Shown: positions 7,824 to 15,490 of the stretch, one piece after another
How positions within the stretch are numbered: the first letter of the stretch is position 1
How the letters are laid out: each line of letters opens with the position of its first letter
From: Streptomyces hydrogenans
GTDB taxonomy: Bacteria; Actinomycetota; Actinomycetes; Streptomycetales; Streptomycetaceae
DNA length: 39,780 nucleotides
Assembly: GCF_014656075.1 (NCBI RefSeq)
Contig: NZ_BNBS01000078.1
Span: forward strand, 1 to 39,780
Direction of reading: 5' to 3'
Program-made: the position numbers and the translations under genes
The notes under the pieces: generated by a model
Told to the model about the DNA's origin: nothing
What the model saw: only the letters and a program-made list of their open reading frames with translations
Databases searched by the model: none

Positions 7824-8789
7824 GTGAGTCCCAACGGCTCCGACCGCTCGTCGCGGCGCCCGATGCGGCGGAAGCTGCCGCAGGTGCTGACTGCGGGCCT
7901 GATCCTGGCGACAGCCACCGGCTGCTCGTACAACTGGGAAGACTTCCCTCGCCTCGGCATGCCCACCCCCGTCACGGAAGAGGCGCCTCGGATCCTCTCC
8001 CTGTGGCAGGGCTCCTGGGCCGCCGCGCTCCTCACCGGAATCCTGGTGTGGGGCCTCATCCTGTGGGCGGTCATCTTCCACCGGCGCAGCCGGACCAAGG
8101 TCGAGGTACCTCCGCAGACCCGCTACAACATGCCCATCGAGGCGCTGTACACGGTCACCCCCCTCATCATCGTCTCGGTGCTCTTCTACTTCACCGCGCG
8201 CGACGAGTCGAAGCTCCTCGAGCTCTCCCCGAAGCCCGCCCACACGGTCAACGTGGTCGGCTACCAGTGGAGCTGGGGCTTCAACTACATCGAGGACGTG
8301 CCCGGCGTCGAGGGTGACGCGAAGACGGACGCGAACCTCGCGTCCATCCCGGACAAGTTCATCGACCAGTTCCCGGACAACGCGGGCGGCGTCTACGACG
8401 CCGGCATCCCCGGCGACCGGAACCCGCAGACCGGCAACCCGGGCCCGACCCTGTGGCTGCCGAAGGGCGAGAAGGTCCGCTTCGTCCTCACCTCGCGTGA
8501 CGTCATCCACTCCTTCTGGGTGGTCCCCTTCCTCATGAAGCAGGACGTCATCCCGGGTCACACCAACGCCTTCGAGGTCACCGCGACCCGTGAGGGCACC
8601 TTCCTCGGCAAGTGCGCCGAGCTGTGCGGTGTCGACCACTCCCGGATGCTCTTCAACGTCAAGGTGGTCTCCCCGGAGCGCTACCAGGCGCACCTGAAGG
8701 AGCTGGCCGAGAAGGGTCAGACCGGCTACATCCCGTCCGGCATCGAGCAGACGGACCCGGCCAGGAACGCGGAGAAGAACCAACTGTGA
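7824..8789 (+). CDS. ctaC: Cytochrome c oxidase subunit II
   Basis: 321 residues. The N-terminal signal ends in TATGC with Cys34 as probable lipidation site, as known for actinobacterial CtaC. Two transmembrane helices follow (in SLWQGSWAAALLTGILVWG and in IEALYTVTPLIIVSVLFYF), then the extracytoplasmic cupredoxin domain. All CuA ligands are present: His229 (VIHSFWVV), Cys264, Glu266, Cys268, His272 and Met275 (CAELCGVDHSRM). There is no fused cytochrome c domain, as expected where QcrC delivers the electrons. The GTG at 7824 with GGGAAGG upstream was chosen because it places the signal peptide at the N-terminus; the frame is open further upstream. It is first of the ctaC-ctaD-ctaF operon; its TGA overlaps the ctaD start. 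Confidence 0.96.
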   Translation: MSPNGSDRSSRRPMRRKLPQVLTAGLILATATGCSYNWEDFPRLGMPTPVTEEAPRILSLWQGSWAAALLTGILVWGLILWAVIFHRRSRTKVEVPPQTRYNMPIEALYTVTPLIIVSVLFYFTARDESKLLELSPKPAHTVNVVGYQWSWGFNYIEDVPGVEGDAKTDANLASIPDKFIDQFPDNAGGVYDAGIPGDRNPQTGNPGPTLWLPKGEKVRFVLTSRDVIHSFWVVPFLMKQDVIPGHTNAFEVTATREGTFLGKCAELCGVDHSRMLFNVKVVSPERYQAHLKELAEKGQTGYIPSGIEQTDPARNAEKNQL

Positions 8790-10519
8790 GCATCCCCAAC
8801 GAAACCAAGGGTGCCGCGGCTGAGGACTCGTACGAGAACGAGGTGCCCGTCCGCCGCAAGCAGCCCGGCAACGTGGTGGTGAAGTGGCTGACCACCACCG
8901 ACCACAAGACGATCGGTACCCTGTACCTCGTCACTTCGTTCGTGTTCTTCTGCATCGGTGGCCTCATGGCGCTCTTCATGCGCGCCGAGCTGGCCCGTCC
9001 GGGTACGCAGATCATGTCGAACGAGCAGTTCAACCAGGCGTTCACGATGCACGGCACGATCATGCTGCTGATGTTCGCGACGCCGCTGTTCGCCGGATTC
9101 GCGAACTGGATCATGCCGCTGCAGATCGGCGCGCCCGACGTGGCGTTCCCGCGGCTGAACATGTTCGCCTACTGGCTGTACCTCTTCGGCTCGATCATCG
9201 CGGTGGCCGGCTTCCTCACCCCGCAGGGTGCGGCCGACTTCGGCTGGTTCGCCTACTCCCCGCTGTCGGACGCCGTCCGCTCGCCGGGTGTCGGCGCCGA
9301 CATGTGGATCATGGGTCTGGCCTTCTCCGGCTTCGGCACGATCCTCGGCTCGGTCAACTTCATCACCACGATCATCTGCATGCGTGCCCCCGGCATGACG
9401 ATGTTCCGCATGCCGATCTTCACCTGGAACGTGCTGCTGACCGGTGTCCTGGTCCTGCTCGCCTTCCCGGTCCTGGCGGCCGCGCTGTTCGCCCTGGAGG
9501 CGGACCGCAAGTTCGGTGCCCACGTCTTCGACGCGTCCAACGGCGGAGCCTTGCTCTGGCAGCACCTCTTCTGGTTCTTCGGACACCCAGAGGTGTACAT
9601 CATCGCCCTGCCGTTCTTCGGCATCGTCTCCGAGATCATCCCGGTCTTCAGCCGTAAGCCGATGTTCGGCTACATCGGTCTGGTGGCCGCGACGATCGCG
9701 ATCGCCGGTCTGTCCGTGACCGTGTGGGCCCACCACATGTACGTGACCGGTGGCGTGCTCCTCCCGTTCTTCTCCTTCATGACGTTCCTCATCGCCGTAC
9801 CGACCGGCGTGAAGTTCTTCAACTGGATCGGAACGATGTGGAAGGGCTCGCTGTCCTTCGAGACACCGATGCTGTGGACGATCGGCTTCCTGATCACCTT
9901 CACCTTCGGTGGTCTGACCGGCGTCATCCTGGCCTCGCCCCCGATGGACTTCCACGTCTCGGACTCGTACTTCGTCGTGGCGCACTTCCACTACGTGGTC
10001 TTCGGCACCGTCGTCTTCGCGATGTTCGCCGGCTTCCACTTCTGGTGGCCGAAGTTCACCGGCAAGATGCTGGACGAGCGCCTGGGCAAGATGACGTTCT
10101 GGACGCTGTTCATCGGCTTCCACGGCACCTTCCTGGTGCAGCACTGGCTCGGTGCCGAGGGCATGCCGCGTCGTTACGCGGACTACCTGGACGCCGACGG
10201 CTTCACCGCGCTGAACACGATCTCGACGATCTCCTCCTTCCTGCTCGGCCTGTCGATCCTTCCGTTCATGTACAACGTCTGGAAGACCGCCAAGTACGGC
10301 AAGAAGATCGAGGTCGACGACCCGTGGGGCTACGGCCGTTCGCTGGAGTGGGCGACCTCCTGCCCGCCGCCGCGGCACAACTTCCTCACGCTGCCGCGGA
10401 TCCGTTCGGAATCGCCCGCGTTCGACCTGCACCACCCTGAGATCGCGGCTGTCGACCAGCTCGAGAACAAGCCGCACGAGGCCGCGGCCCTCACGGGCAG
10501 CAAGGAGGCCGGCAAGTGA
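8786..10519 (+). CDS. ctaD: Cytochrome c oxidase subunit I
   Basis: 577 residues, the catalytic heme-copper subunit of aa3 oxidase: reduces O2 to water and pumps protons across the membrane. About twelve transmembrane helices. Heme a and heme a3/CuB ligands are all visible: His89 (FTMHGTIML), His267 with the cross-linked Tyr271 (HPEVYII), His316-His317 (AHHMYVTGG), and His400 and His402 (AHFHYVVFG). The GTG start (8786-8788) overlaps the ctaC stop as GTGA and is preceded by GGAGAAG. The C-terminal extension after the last helix is Glu/Ala-rich. Its stop overlaps the ctaF start in the same way, so the three genes are translationally coupled. Confidence 0.97.
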   Translation: MSIPNETKGAAAEDSYENEVPVRRKQPGNVVVKWLTTTDHKTIGTLYLVTSFVFFCIGGLMALFMRAELARPGTQIMSNEQFNQAFTMHGTIMLLMFATPLFAGFANWIMPLQIGAPDVAFPRLNMFAYWLYLFGSIIAVAGFLTPQGAADFGWFAYSPLSDAVRSPGVGADMWIMGLAFSGFGTILGSVNFITTIICMRAPGMTMFRMPIFTWNVLLTGVLVLLAFPVLAAALFALEADRKFGAHVFDASNGGALLWQHLFWFFGHPEVYIIALPFFGIVSEIIPVFSRKPMFGYIGLVAATIAIAGLSVTVWAHHMYVTGGVLLPFFSFMTFLIAVPTGVKFFNWIGTMWKGSLSFETPMLWTIGFLITFTFGGLTGVILASPPMDFHVSDSYFVVAHFHYVVFGTVVFAMFAGFHFWWPKFTGKMLDERLGKMTFWTLFIGFHGTFLVQHWLGAEGMPRRYADYLDADGFTALNTISTISSFLLGLSILPFMYNVWKTAKYGKKIEVDDPWGYGRSLEWATSCPPPRHNFLTLPRIRSESPAFDLHHPEIAAVDQLENKPHEAAALTGSKEAGK

Positions 10520-10914
10520 AGATCCAGGGCAAGATGTTCATCTGGCTGAGCGTCTTCATCCTTGCCATGGCGATCCTCTACGGCGTCTGGAGCAAGGAGC
10601 CGGTCGGCACGACGGCGCTCTTCCTGGCCTTCGGCCTGGCCATCATGATCGGCTACTACCTGGCCTTCACGGCCAAGCGGGTCGACGCGATGGCGCAGGA
10701 CGACAAGGAGGCCGACGTCGCGGACGAGGCCGGCGAGGTGGGCTTCTTCGCCCCCCACAGCTGGCAGCCGCTGTCGCTGGCCATCGGCGGTGCCCTCGCC
10801 TTCCTCGCGATCGCGATGGGCTGGTGGCTGCTGTACTTCTCGGCGCCGCTGATCCTCGTCGGCCTGTTCGGCTGGGTCTTCGAGTTCTACCGCGGTGAGA
10901 ACCAGAACCAGTAG
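10516..10914 (+). CDS. ctaF: Cytochrome c oxidase subunit IV, actinobacterial type
   Basis: 132 residues with four hydrophobic helices in two pairs (WLSVFILAMAILYGVW, ALFLAFGLAIMIGYYLAF, LAIGGALAFLAIAMGWWLL and LILVGLFGWVFEFYRG), separated by an acidic cytoplasmic loop (about residues 55-75). This is the actinobacterium-specific subunit IV found next to ctaD, thought to stabilise the aa3 oxidase and its supercomplex with bc1. It starts at GTG overlapping the ctaD TGA (GTGA) and is last in the operon, followed at once by a strong terminator. Confidence 0.94.
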   Translation: MKIQGKMFIWLSVFILAMAILYGVWSKEPVGTTALFLAFGLAIMIGYYLAFTAKRVDAMAQDDKEADVADEAGEVGFFAPHSWQPLSLAIGGALAFLAIAMGWWLLYFSAPLILVGLFGWVFEFYRGENQNQ

Positions 10915-10933
10915 CGGTACCCCGTAACACCCC

Positions 10934-10979
10934 GAGGGGCCCGGTCACTTCGTACGCGAAGCGGCCGGGCCCCTCTTTT
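10934..10979 (+). terminator. Rho-independent terminator of ctaCDF
   Basis: GAGGGGCCCGG (10934-10944) pairs perfectly with CCGGGCCCCTC (10965-10975), with a second small stem CTTCG/CGAAG inside the loop, followed by TTTT. It lies 20 bp after the ctaF stop. Confidence 0.85.
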
Positions 10980-11014
10980 GCCGCGCTCGGCGCGCCCGGG
11001 CGGGGAAGTGTCCT

Positions 11015-11020
11015 TAGCGT
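11015..11020 (+). promoter_or_regulatory. -10 element, possible leaderless start of the L,D-transpeptidase gene
   Basis: TAGCGT ends 6 nt before the ATG at 11027 and no Shine-Dalgarno sequence is visible between them. This is the spacing of leaderless transcripts, which are common in Streptomyces. No good -35 is apparent. Confidence 0.4.
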
Positions 11021-11026
11021 GAAGTC

Positions 11027-12280
11027 ATGAACGACACGCCGCGCATTCGGACTGTTCTGAGCTGCACCCTCTTGGCCCTCACCGTCACCGCGGGCGCGAC
11101 GGCGTGCGCGGGCTCGGACGGGCATCCGCTGTCGGCGAGCCCCTACGACGCGGCCGACCAGATCGCCTTCGCGGCGGCCGACGGGACGAAGCTGGACCCC
11201 GAGAAGCCGCTGGAGATCACCTCCACGGGCGACGACGGGCGGATCAGCGACGTGACCGCCACCGACGCGGCCGGCCGCCACCTGGCGGGCGAACTCACCG
11301 CCGACGGCCGTACGTGGCGCTCCACGGGCTCCCTGGCCGCCGGGACGCGCTACACCGTCAGGGTGGCCACGGAGGACGGGGACGGGGCCCCAGGAGGCCG
11401 TACGTACACCTTCGAGACGGCTCCGGCCAAAAGGGCCCTGACCGTCACCTTCGGGCCGGAGGCGGGCACCTACGGCGTCGGGCAGCCGATCACGGCCGAC
11501 CTCACCCTCCCGGTCAAGGACCGCGCCGCGCGCGCCGTCGTCGAACGGGCCCTCAAGGTCCGCTCCACGCCCGCCGTCGAGGGCTCCTGGTACTGGGTCG
11601 ACGACAAGAAGCTCCACTTCCGGCCCAAGGAGTACTGGCCGGCCGGCGCGCTCGTCTCGGTCACCGGCAACCTCGACGGCCTCCGGGTCGGCGACAAGCT
11701 CTACGGCGGTCCGTCCAAGCCGCTCCGGCTGAAGATCGGCGACCGGATCGAGGCCCTCGCCGACGCCGAGACGCACCAGATGACCGTGAAGCGCAACGGA
11801 GAAGTGATCAACACCATTCCGGTGACCACCGGCAAACCGGGCTTCTCCACCCGTAACGGCATCAAAGTGGTGCTCGGCAAGGAGTACTACGTCCGGATGC
11901 GCGGCACCAGCATCGGCATCTCCGAGGGCAGCTCGGAGTCGTACGACCTGCCGGTGTACTACGCCACCCGGGTCACCTGGAGCGGCGAGTACGTGCACGC
12001 CGCCCCCTGGTCCGTGGGCTCCCAGGGCGTCGCCAACGTCAGCCACGGCTGCGTGGGCATGTCCACCGGCAACGCGGCCTGGTTCTACGAGACCGTCCGC
12101 GCCGGCGACATCGTCCGCACCGTCAACAGCTACGGCGACATGATGGACACCTTCGGGAACGGCTTCGGCGACTGGAACATGCCCTGGGAGAAGTGGCGCC
12201 GGGGCAGCGCCCTGGTGGCCGAGCGGGGCGACCCCACGGCCACCGAGGACGCCAAGGCCCGCCTCAGGCCCACTCTCTAG
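11027..12280 (+). CDS. L,D-transpeptidase lipoprotein (Ig-like plus YkuD domains)
   Basis: 417 residues. The signal peptide ends at GATAC with Cys27 as lipidation site. Two beta-rich Ig-like regions (about 45-130 and 135-235) precede the catalytic YkuD domain (about 245-370). The active-site motif SHGCVGMS places His340 and Cys342, with the conserved upstream His in VHAAPWSVGSQG. This is the layout of mycobacterial LdtMt2-type enzymes, which form 3-3 cross-links between meso-DAP residues of peptidoglycan outside the membrane. It lies between ctaF and ctaE but has its own probable promoter and follows a terminator, so it is not part of the oxidase operons. The placement seems conserved in Streptomyces, as far as I recall. 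Confidence 0.93.
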   Translation: MNDTPRIRTVLSCTLLALTVTAGATACAGSDGHPLSASPYDAADQIAFAAADGTKLDPEKPLEITSTGDDGRISDVTATDAAGRHLAGELTADGRTWRSTGSLAAGTRYTVRVATEDGDGAPGGRTYTFETAPAKRALTVTFGPEAGTYGVGQPITADLTLPVKDRAARAVVERALKVRSTPAVEGSWYWVDDKKLHFRPKEYWPAGALVSVTGNLDGLRVGDKLYGGPSKPLRLKIGDRIEALADAETHQMTVKRNGEVINTIPVTTGKPGFSTRNGIKVVLGKEYYVRMRGTSIGISEGSSESYDLPVYYATRVTWSGEYVHAAPWSVGSQGVANVSHGCVGMSTGNAAWFYETVRAGDIVRTVNSYGDMMDTFGNGFGDWNMPWEKWRRGSALVAERGDPTATEDAKARLRPTL

Positions 12281-12332
12281 CCCACGCCCGGCCCACCCCA
12301 ACCCACCCCAGCTCTCGAAGGGGTGACGCGCG

Positions 12333-12734
12333 CTACGCGTCCAGCGACAGCCGCGAGCGCAGCAGGGCCGCCAGGGACGCCGCGAACTCGACCGGTTCCA
12401 CCGGAAGGGTGACCGCGGCGTCCGCGCGGCTCCAGGTGGCCAGCCAGGCGTCCTGCGGGCGCCCGATGAGCAGCAGCACCGGCGGGCAGCGGAAGACCTC
12501 GTCCTTGATCTGCCGGCAGACGCCCATGCCGCCCGCGGGGGCGGCCTCGCCGTCCAGCACGCAGACGTCGACGCCCCCCTCGTCCAGCCGCTTCAGCACG
12601 GCCGGGAGCGTGGCGCACTCCACGAACTCCACGGGGGGCACGTCGGCCGCGGGCCGCCGCCCGGCGGCGAGCCGGACCTGCTCCCGGGTGTTCGCGTCAT
12701 CGCTGTAGACCAGGACCGTGGCACTCGACTGCAT
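12333..12734 (-). CDS. Stand-alone receiver-like protein lacking key switch residues
   Basis: 133 residues with a CheY-like alpha/beta pattern and no output domain. The acidic pair Asp12-Asp13 (VYSDDANT) and the phospho-acceptor candidate Asp61 (VDVCVLDGEA) are present. The conserved Lys of the beta5 loop is Leu110 (VTLPVEP), and the usual Ser/Thr after beta4 is replaced in LLLIGRP. It may therefore be a pseudo-receiver that signals without normal phosphorylation switching, or a protein-interaction module. The ATG at 12732-12734 has a good GGAGG site 5 nt upstream. It is divergent from ctaE and convergent with the L,D-transpeptidase. I do not know its partner; position next to ctaE-qcrCAB suggests, but does not show, a link to respiration. 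Confidence 0.78.
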   Translation of the reverse strand: MQSSATVLVYSDDANTREQVRLAAGRRPAADVPPVEFVECATLPAVLKRLDEGGVDVCVLDGEAAPAGGMGVCRQIKDEVFRCPPVLLLIGRPQDAWLATWSRADAAVTLPVEPVEFAASLAALLRSRLSLDA

Positions 12735-12806
12735 CGTTCCTCCGTCCGGAAGGCGGGCCGGTCGTCCTCGACCGGTGCGCGGGAGCCTACTCCGCTCCAC
12801 ACCCCG

Positions 12807-12839
12807 TCAACACCCGTTCAACACCTGTTCGAAGGGTGT
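12807..12839. repeat. Tandem 11-bp repeats in the ctaE/receiver divergent promoter region
   Basis: TCAACACCCGT (12807-12817) is followed directly by TCAACACCTGT (12818-12828), and then by TCGAAGGGTGT, whose GGTGT is the inverse of the ACACC in the repeats. Two near-identical 11-bp units on one helical face look like a regulator site. No known motif is recognised. The remainder of 12735-12936 also has a 7-bp inverted pair CGTTCGG (12861) / CCGAACG (12891). Confidence 0.35.
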
Positions 12840-12936
12840 CCGGAGGCCCTTCCGATGGGCCGTTCGGGCTGGACACACCCCTCTGACACTCCGAACGGCA
12901 CCCCCCGGAGTGAGGGCGGGATAAGCGACCGACATA

Positions 12937-13557
12937 ATGTCGGTCGTGGCGACAGTAACGACAGTAGATACCGGGCACGCGCACCCGTCGGTCAATCGAC
13001 CGAACCTCACCAGCGTCGGAACCATCATCTGGCTGAGTTCCGAGCTGATGTTCTTCGCGGCCCTCTTCGCGATGTACTTCACCCTGCGATCCGTGATGGG
13101 TCCCGAGTTCTGGGCGGAAAAGGCCGAGGCCTTGAACTTCCCGTTCTCGGCGACCAACACCACGATCCTGGTGCTCTCCTCCCTCACCTGCCAGCTCGGC
13201 GTCTTCGCCGCGGAGCGGGGCGACGTGAAGAAGCTCCGGACGTGGTTCATCATCACGTTCGTGATGGGTGCGATCTTCATCGGCGGCCAGGTCCTGGAGT
13301 ACACCGAGCTGGTCAAGCACGAGGGCCTCTCGCTCTCGTCGGACCCGTACGGCACGGTGTTCTACCTGACCACCGGCTTCCACGGCCTGCACGTGACGGG
13401 CGGTCTCATCGCCTTCCTGCTGGTCCTCGGCCGGACGTACGCCGCCAAGAGGTTCACTCACGAGCAGGCAACCGCCGCCATCGTCGTGTCCTACTACTGG
13501 CACTTCGTCGATGTCGTCTGGATCGGCCTCTTCGCCACGATCTACATGATCAAGTAG
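12937..13557 (+). CDS. ctaE: Cytochrome c oxidase subunit III
   Basis: 206 residues with five transmembrane helices, matching the short bacterial form of subunit III. Characteristic features are WLSSELMFFAALFAMYF in the first helix, ATNTTILVLSSLT, the pair of His in TGFHGLHVTGG and SYYWHFVDVVWIGLFATIY at the end. It assembles with CtaC, CtaD and CtaF in the membrane and stabilises proton uptake. The ATG at 12937 is used; an in-frame GTG at 12946 lies 7 nt after a CATAAT -10-like hexamer and could be a leaderless start. It is the first gene of ctaE-qcrC-qcrA-qcrB, with 74 bp to qcrC and no terminator between. Confidence 0.95.
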   Translation: MSVVATVTTVDTGHAHPSVNRPNLTSVGTIIWLSSELMFFAALFAMYFTLRSVMGPEFWAEKAEALNFPFSATNTTILVLSSLTCQLGVFAAERGDVKKLRTWFIITFVMGAIFIGGQVLEYTELVKHEGLSLSSDPYGTVFYLTTGFHGLHVTGGLIAFLLVLGRTYAAKRFTHEQATAAIVVSYYWHFVDVVWIGLFATIYMIK

Positions 13558-13631
13558 TCGGTCACCGCCCGTCGCGGCGGACCGACATCCAGCAAGCATC
13601 GACGCAGAAGATCCTGACACCGGGGTAATCC

Positions 13632-14441
13632 GTGAAAAAGCTCTCCGCACGACGACGCCATCCGCTGGCGGCGGTCGTCGTCCTACTTCTCGCGCTGGCG
13701 GCCACGGGGGGGCTGTACGCCGCGTTCGCGCCCGCGGGCACGGCGAAGGCCGATGAAACCGCCCAGTCCCTCGCCATCGAGGAGGGCAAGAAGCTCTACT
13801 CCGTCGGCTGCGCCAGCTGCCACGGAACCGGCGGTCAGGGCACCTCTGACGGCCCGTCCCTGGTCGGCGTGGGCTCGGCCTCCGTGGACTTCCAGGTCGG
13901 CACCGGCCGCATGCCGGCGCAGCAGCCGGGTGCCCAGGTCCCGAAGAAGAAGGTCATCTACACGCAGGCTGAGATCGATCAGCTCGCGGCGTACGTCGCC
14001 TCCCTCGGGGCCGGTCCGGTCACGCCGAAGGAAGGCCAGTACAGCCCTGAGGGCGCCGACATCGCGAAGGGTGGCGAGCTGTTCCGCACGAACTGCGCGC
14101 AGTGCCACAACTTCACCGGCGAGGGCGGCGCGCTGACCCACGGCAAGTACGCCCCGAGCCTTGAGGGCGTCAGCCCGAAGCACCTCTACGAGGCCATGCA
14201 GACCGGCCCGCAGAACATGCCCTCCTTCCCGGACACCACCATGCCGGAGAAGGAGAAGAAGGACATCATCGCGTACGTCCAGGCCGTGAACGGCGACGAG
14301 ACCGCGAGCCCGGGCGGCCTGTCGCTCGGTGGCCTCGGCCCCGTCTCCGAGGGCCTGTTCGCCTGGATCTTCGGTCTGGGTGCGCTGATCGCAGTTGCCA
14401 TCTGGGTCGCGGCCCACACCGCTAAGGCCAAGAAGTCATGA
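13632..14441 (+). CDS. qcrC: Diheme cytochrome c subunit of the bc1 complex
   Basis: 269 residues. An N-terminal signal-anchor helix (residues 12-33), two cytochrome c domains with CASCH (Cys60, Cys63, His64) and CAQCH (Cys155, Cys158, His159), and a C-terminal transmembrane helix (about 237-262) tether the protein outside the membrane. The sixth ligands are probably the Met in GRMPAQQ and in QNMPSFP. QcrC replaces separate cytochrome c in actinobacteria by passing electrons from the Rieske protein straight to CuA of CtaC in the bc1-aa3 supercomplex. The GTG start at 13632 follows CGGGG. Its stop overlaps the qcrA start (ATGA). Confidence 0.96.
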   Translation: MKKLSARRRHPLAAVVVLLLALAATGGLYAAFAPAGTAKADETAQSLAIEEGKKLYSVGCASCHGTGGQGTSDGPSLVGVGSASVDFQVGTGRMPAQQPGAQVPKKKVIYTQAEIDQLAAYVASLGAGPVTPKEGQYSPEGADIAKGGELFRTNCAQCHNFTGEGGALTHGKYAPSLEGVSPKHLYEAMQTGPQNMPSFPDTTMPEKEKKDIIAYVQAVNGDETASPGGLSLGGLGPVSEGLFAWIFGLGALIAVAIWVAAHTAKAKKS

Positions 14442-15490
14442 GTACCCAAGAGATTCCAGAAGAGAACCTGCCGGCAGGGCAGGACACCGCGCACGGCGCG
14501 GTGAAGGTCGCGGACAACCCGTTCGTCGACCCGGGCCTTCCGCCCCACAAGCCGCGTGTCCAGGACATCGACGAGAAGGCCGCCCGGCGCTCCGAGCGCG
14601 CGGTCGCCTTCATGTTCGTGCTGTCGATGCTGGCCACCATCGGCTTCATCGCCTCGTACGTGATCTTCCCGGTCGACAAGATCGTGTACATCTGGCCCTT
14701 CGGCCACGTGTCCGCGCTCAACTTCGCCCTGGGCTGGACGCTCGGCCTCGCTCTCTTCTTCATCGGCGCGGGCGCGGTCCACTGGGCCCGCACCCTGATG
14801 TCCGACGTCGAGATCGCGGACGAGCGCCACCCGATGGCGGCGTCGCCCGAGGTCAAGGCGAAGGTCATGGCGGACTTCGCGGCCGGTGCCGCCGAGTCCG
14901 GCTTCGGCCGCCGCAAGCTCATCCGCAACACGCTCTTCGGCGCGCTGGCCCTGGTGCCGCTCTCCGGAGTCATGCTGCTGCGTGACATGGGACCGCTGCC
15001 CGAGCGCAAGCTCAGGACCACCCTGTGGGCCAAGGGCAAGCTGCTCATCAACATGAACACGCACGAGCCGCTGCGTCCCGAGGACGTCGCCGTCGGTTCG
15101 CTGACCTTCGCGATGCCCGAGGGCCTCTCGGAGCACGACCACAACTTCCAGACCGAGATCGCCAAGGCCGCCCTGATGATCGTCCGGATCCAGCCGGAGG
15201 ACATCAAGGACAAGCGCGAGCTCGAGTGGTCGCACGAGGGCATCGTCGCCTTCTCGAAGATCTGCACCCACGTCGGCTGCCCGATCTCGCTGTACGAGCA
15301 GCAGACGCACCACGTGCTCTGCCCGTGCCACCAGTCCACCTTCGACCTGTCCGACGGCGCCCGAGTCATCTTCGGCCCGGCCGGTCACGCCCTCCCGCAG
15401 CTGCGGATCGGCGTGAACGACAAGGGCTTCCTCGAAGCGCACGGCGACTTCGACGAGCCCGTCGGTCCCGCATTCTGGGAGCGCGGATGA
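14438..15490 (+). CDS. qcrA: Rieske iron-sulfur subunit of the bc1 complex
   Basis: 350 residues. Three N-terminal transmembrane helices (two near 50-72 and 85-112, one near 165-182 before the soluble head) mark the actinobacterial QcrA form, rather than the single helix of other bacteria. The [2Fe-2S] ligands are Cys276 and His278 (CTHVGC) and Cys295 and His298 (CPCH), with Cys281 and Cys297 placed for the stabilising disulfide. It takes electrons from menaquinol at the Qo site and hands them to QcrC. The ATG overlaps the qcrC stop and its own TGA overlaps the qcrB start, both as ATGA. Confidence 0.96.
   Translation: MSTQEIPEENLPAGQDTAHGAVKVADNPFVDPGLPPHKPRVQDIDEKAARRSERAVAFMFVLSMLATIGFIASYVIFPVDKIVYIWPFGHVSALNFALGWTLGLALFFIGAGAVHWARTLMSDVEIADERHPMAASPEVKAKVMADFAAGAAESGFGRRKLIRNTLFGALALVPLSGVMLLRDMGPLPERKLRTTLWAKGKLLINMNTHEPLRPEDVAVGSLTFAMPEGLSEHDHNFQTEIAKAALMIVRIQPEDIKDKRELEWSHEGIVAFSKICTHVGCPISLYEQQTHHVLCPCHQSTFDLSDGARVIFGPAGHALPQLRIGVNDKGFLEAHGDFDEPVGPAFWERG

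Noticed and set aside
12861..12897. CGTTCGG...CCGAACG inverted pair before ctaE
   Set aside because: Arms of 7 bp with a 23-bp gap occur easily by chance in DNA this GC-rich.
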